Assembly (NCBI GenBank): GCA_036245525.1
Contig: BTPG01000004.1
Location: forward strand, 50,233,323-50,297,322
Length of the DNA stretch: 64,000 nt
Direction of reading: 5' to 3'
Origin: Semisulcospira habei
Lineage: Eukaryota > Mollusca > Gastropoda > Semisulcospiridae
This document shows positions 61,901 to 64,000 of the stretch, piece after piece. Position 1 is the first letter of the stretch; the number at the start of each line of letters is the position of its first letter. The notes under the pieces are model-generated. The model ran no database searches. It had not been told where the DNA came from and worked only from the letters and a program-made list of their open reading frames with translations. A program made the position numbers and the translations under genes.

Positions 61901-63160
61901 TGCAGTCCAGTATCTCGACGCATCAGGTCACAGAAGAAGGTGGCCGCCAAGCGAAGAGTGAAACGCTGCTCTGTTGGCCGCGACAGCTAGGGAGAGAAGG
62001 TCACCAAGGAGGGGCGAAGTAAGCTTGCAGGCGTCCACGACGCGATGGAAGAAGGCTTCAGGAAACCTGCGCAGGCCAAGGCGATCCGCACTAGCGACGC
62101 CGTCTATCCAAGCTGCAAGGGAGGGTGCTTCTCAGCTGAGTGTTGACACCAACCTGCGCTACCGCCAGGGTACAACAAGGGAAGTGAACAGTTGAAAACT
62201 AGGAGCCCGCAAAGCAGGATTGCCGGAAGGAGCTGCTTGTGGTCAGTCGGCCGCATGCGATTCGAGAAGAAGTATTCCTGGGAATGGCCTGGCGATGCGC
62301 GGAGAAGGAATCCCTCAGATCCTCAAAACCGGGGTTGTGGCAGCGACCTGAACCTCTACTACTGACATCCGAGTCGACGAGGTGGAGACCAGCCTCTTGA
62401 GCGGGGCACACGCGTTCTCAGGCGAGCGGCCGCGACCCAATGGGCTGCTTCGTCGATTGCCAGAAGCGTTCCTGAGCGCGACGCAGAAGGGGTCCTAGGT
62501 GACGCCGGATCATCCGGAACAGCAGAGTGAGGCGTGGGGAGGGGGGGGGAAGGCTGTCCAAGCCAGGCCGGAACCGAATCCTCAAGGATTAAGCATTGAG
62601 TCACTTCATCCTGTGAAGGGTGTGAAATCCGGCGAAGGGTCCAGATGGAGAAGATCGCGCTAACCACGCCCCAACAAAGAAGGTGTGTCTCGGGCTGAGG
62701 AGGCCGTCGCGTAGAGCATCAGGGTGCTTCCTCCTTTTGTCGCTGGACGCGCATGAGCGTCTAGAGATGCTGGCCGAGCAGGAATAGTCCCAACTGTCAG
62801 TGGTCCGTGCACACGTAGACATGGGTCTTCGCTGGCCTGCCTCCTTAAGGCAGGCACTCTGCCAGCTATCGACTCTCCGTAAGAGTACGCGGCTTCTCCT
62901 GGCGAGACCTCTCCGGACTGTCAGTGGACGAAAGACTGCGCGAGGCGCGTTTCTGCATGCCGGCCTCCGTAAGGCGGGTTCTCTGCTGGTAAACAGACTC
63001 TCTGTAAGAGGCAGTGGCGTTAGTCCGGCGGGCGTCACGGATAACACAGTCCGGTGGCATGGGCTGAGAAGAGGAGCGACTGCGATGACGGAAGCGACTG
63101 CATGGCGAAGCCTGATGGGCGAACTCCTAGAACAGCGCCAGAGCAGCGAAGGTGGTGGGT
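61901..63160 (-). pseudogene. DIRS copy 4 gag-like region
   Basis: PGFEDLRDSFSAHRQAI (about 62310) matches copy 2, as does LLAIDEAAHWVAAARL (about 62440) against SLDEAARLIAACLP. Near 62830-63010 a motif of the form CTCCNTAAGGC with flanking CTCTCNGTAAGAG occurs twice, perhaps a small internal duplication. Confidence 0.5.
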
Positions 63161-63343
63161 GACGTAACCTGCGAGGAGATACTCAGAACTCTCAGAACTC
63201 AGAACATTTTATTCGGTAGGTCAACGACCCATTCGAATTGGGGTGAGATTACATAACTGGAAAAAAACAATGACAACACGAGAAAGGGAACAGACAAGAT
63301 ATGAATAAAAAAAAAATTCTTCTTGGAATTGGTACTCATAATA

Positions 63344-63462
<119 letters not shown>

Positions 63463-63561
63463 ACCGCAGCGCGCACAGACGCGCTGCATCAAGGGGTCTA
63501 CCCCACTATGGGGCAGACTGAACAGATGTTTTGCGGCCATCGGCCCATAGATAATGTCCTA

Positions 63562-64000
63562 TTACACAGATAGTTGTTCATTGCGTAATTTAAGTGCATA
63601 GAATATGAACATTGCAACTTTTCTGGTAGAGTCACAGTCCAGGTTTGCAAGCAACATGCTTATGTCCTCATTCTTAGTGTCATTCAAAAGGCTAGCCAAG
63701 TACTTATTCCTCAGTGCTGAGTATCTATTACAATACAAGAGGAAGTGTTCTTCATTCTCCACAGTCCCAATACAAAATGGACAGTCCTTCACATGTGTAT
63801 TTGAATACCTATTATTTACATTCAGTTCTACTGTTCCCAGTCTGAAACGTATAAGGCTGTCCCTGAATTTCTTTATCGTAATTTGGGATAGATATCTTTC
63901 TGGTTCGAATACCGTTTTGAACTGCTTGTAAGTTGCAAACCTGTCGCTTGACTGAACCTTCGTTTCCCATGACATCACAAATGACTCTTTCAGTCTTTGC
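63562..64000 (-). pseudogene. C-terminal part of a LINE reverse transcriptase, partial at window edge
   Basis: The minus-strand frame is open from the window edge to the stop at 63562. It has the familiar C-terminal signature: SSDRFATYKQFKTVFEPERY, FRDSLIRFRLGTVEL, then CPFCIGTVENEEHFLLYC, a CCHC-type zinc ribbon. The upstream frame lies outside the window, so intactness cannot be judged. Similar tails occur in several invertebrate LINE groups. Confidence 0.65.

Larger units (their letters stand above)
59359..63160 (-). mobile_element. DIRS-type retrotransposon, copy 4 (minus strand, left end missing)
   Basis: Right terminal repeat, internal complementary region, recombinase, RNase H/RT and gag-like regions are present in order. 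No left terminal repeat was found; the boundary near 63160 is only where similarity seems to stop. Most frames are short, so it is strongly decayed. Confidence 0.75.

Overview
The window is nuclear DNA of a metazoan. The genes are intron-containing, with GT-AG boundaries that keep frame. The repeats are animal-type retrotransposons (DIRS, Ty3/Gypsy, L2-like and other LINEs, a tRNA-derived SINE) plus many short palindromic elements ending in TTAA. A marine invertebrate, perhaps a mollusc, is my guess from the repeat style only. No bacterial, organellar, rRNA or CRISPR sequence was seen.

Host genes. (1) On the + strand, 7.2-29.8 kb, are ten exons of the 3' half of a ZNF106-type gene: a long Ser-rich exon, six to seven exons forming a WD40 propeller, and two terminal C2H2 fingers. 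Every junction from 7180 to the stop at 29775 keeps frame. Upstream exons lie outside the window. (2) On the + strand, the main coding exon of mitochondrial ribosomal protein L14 (MRPL14) lies at 44543-44915, with a candidate 14-nt first coding exon at 43070. (3) On the - strand, 53.98-49.12 kb, are five exon-like blocks of a gene I do not recognise, with one unresolved junction. The second C2H2 finger, WD40 repeats and MRPL14 assignments rest on motif recognition, not on a search.

Mobile DNA. Two nearly complete DIRS-type tyrosine-recombinase retrotransposons (790-6328 and 10849-16311, + strand) and two damaged copies (54.74-58.95 kb and 59.36 to about 63.1 kb, - strand) share inverted terminal repeats and an internal complementary region that mirrors the fused ends of a circular form. 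A complete, very young Ty3/Gypsy element (35533-42938, - strand) has about 838-bp LTRs with two visible differences, a 4-bp target duplication, a tRNA-Ser-type primer binding site, an intact pol ORF and a canonical -1 frameshift signal between gag and pol. Its gag carries one in-frame stop. LINE relics lie at 24.95-26.34, 27.25-28.4 and 63.56-64.0 kb, and a tRNA-SINE at 16.54 kb.

The ZNF106 introns and the spacers around MRPL14 are packed with hairpin elements bounded by TTAA. There are at least four sequence families, most conspicuously one with a GGCGCC core. There are also arrays of a roughly 160-bp subrepeat. Several insertions are nested, and related uninterrupted copies elsewhere in the window act as empty sites that fix the boundaries of DIRS copy 2 and of the L2-like LINE.
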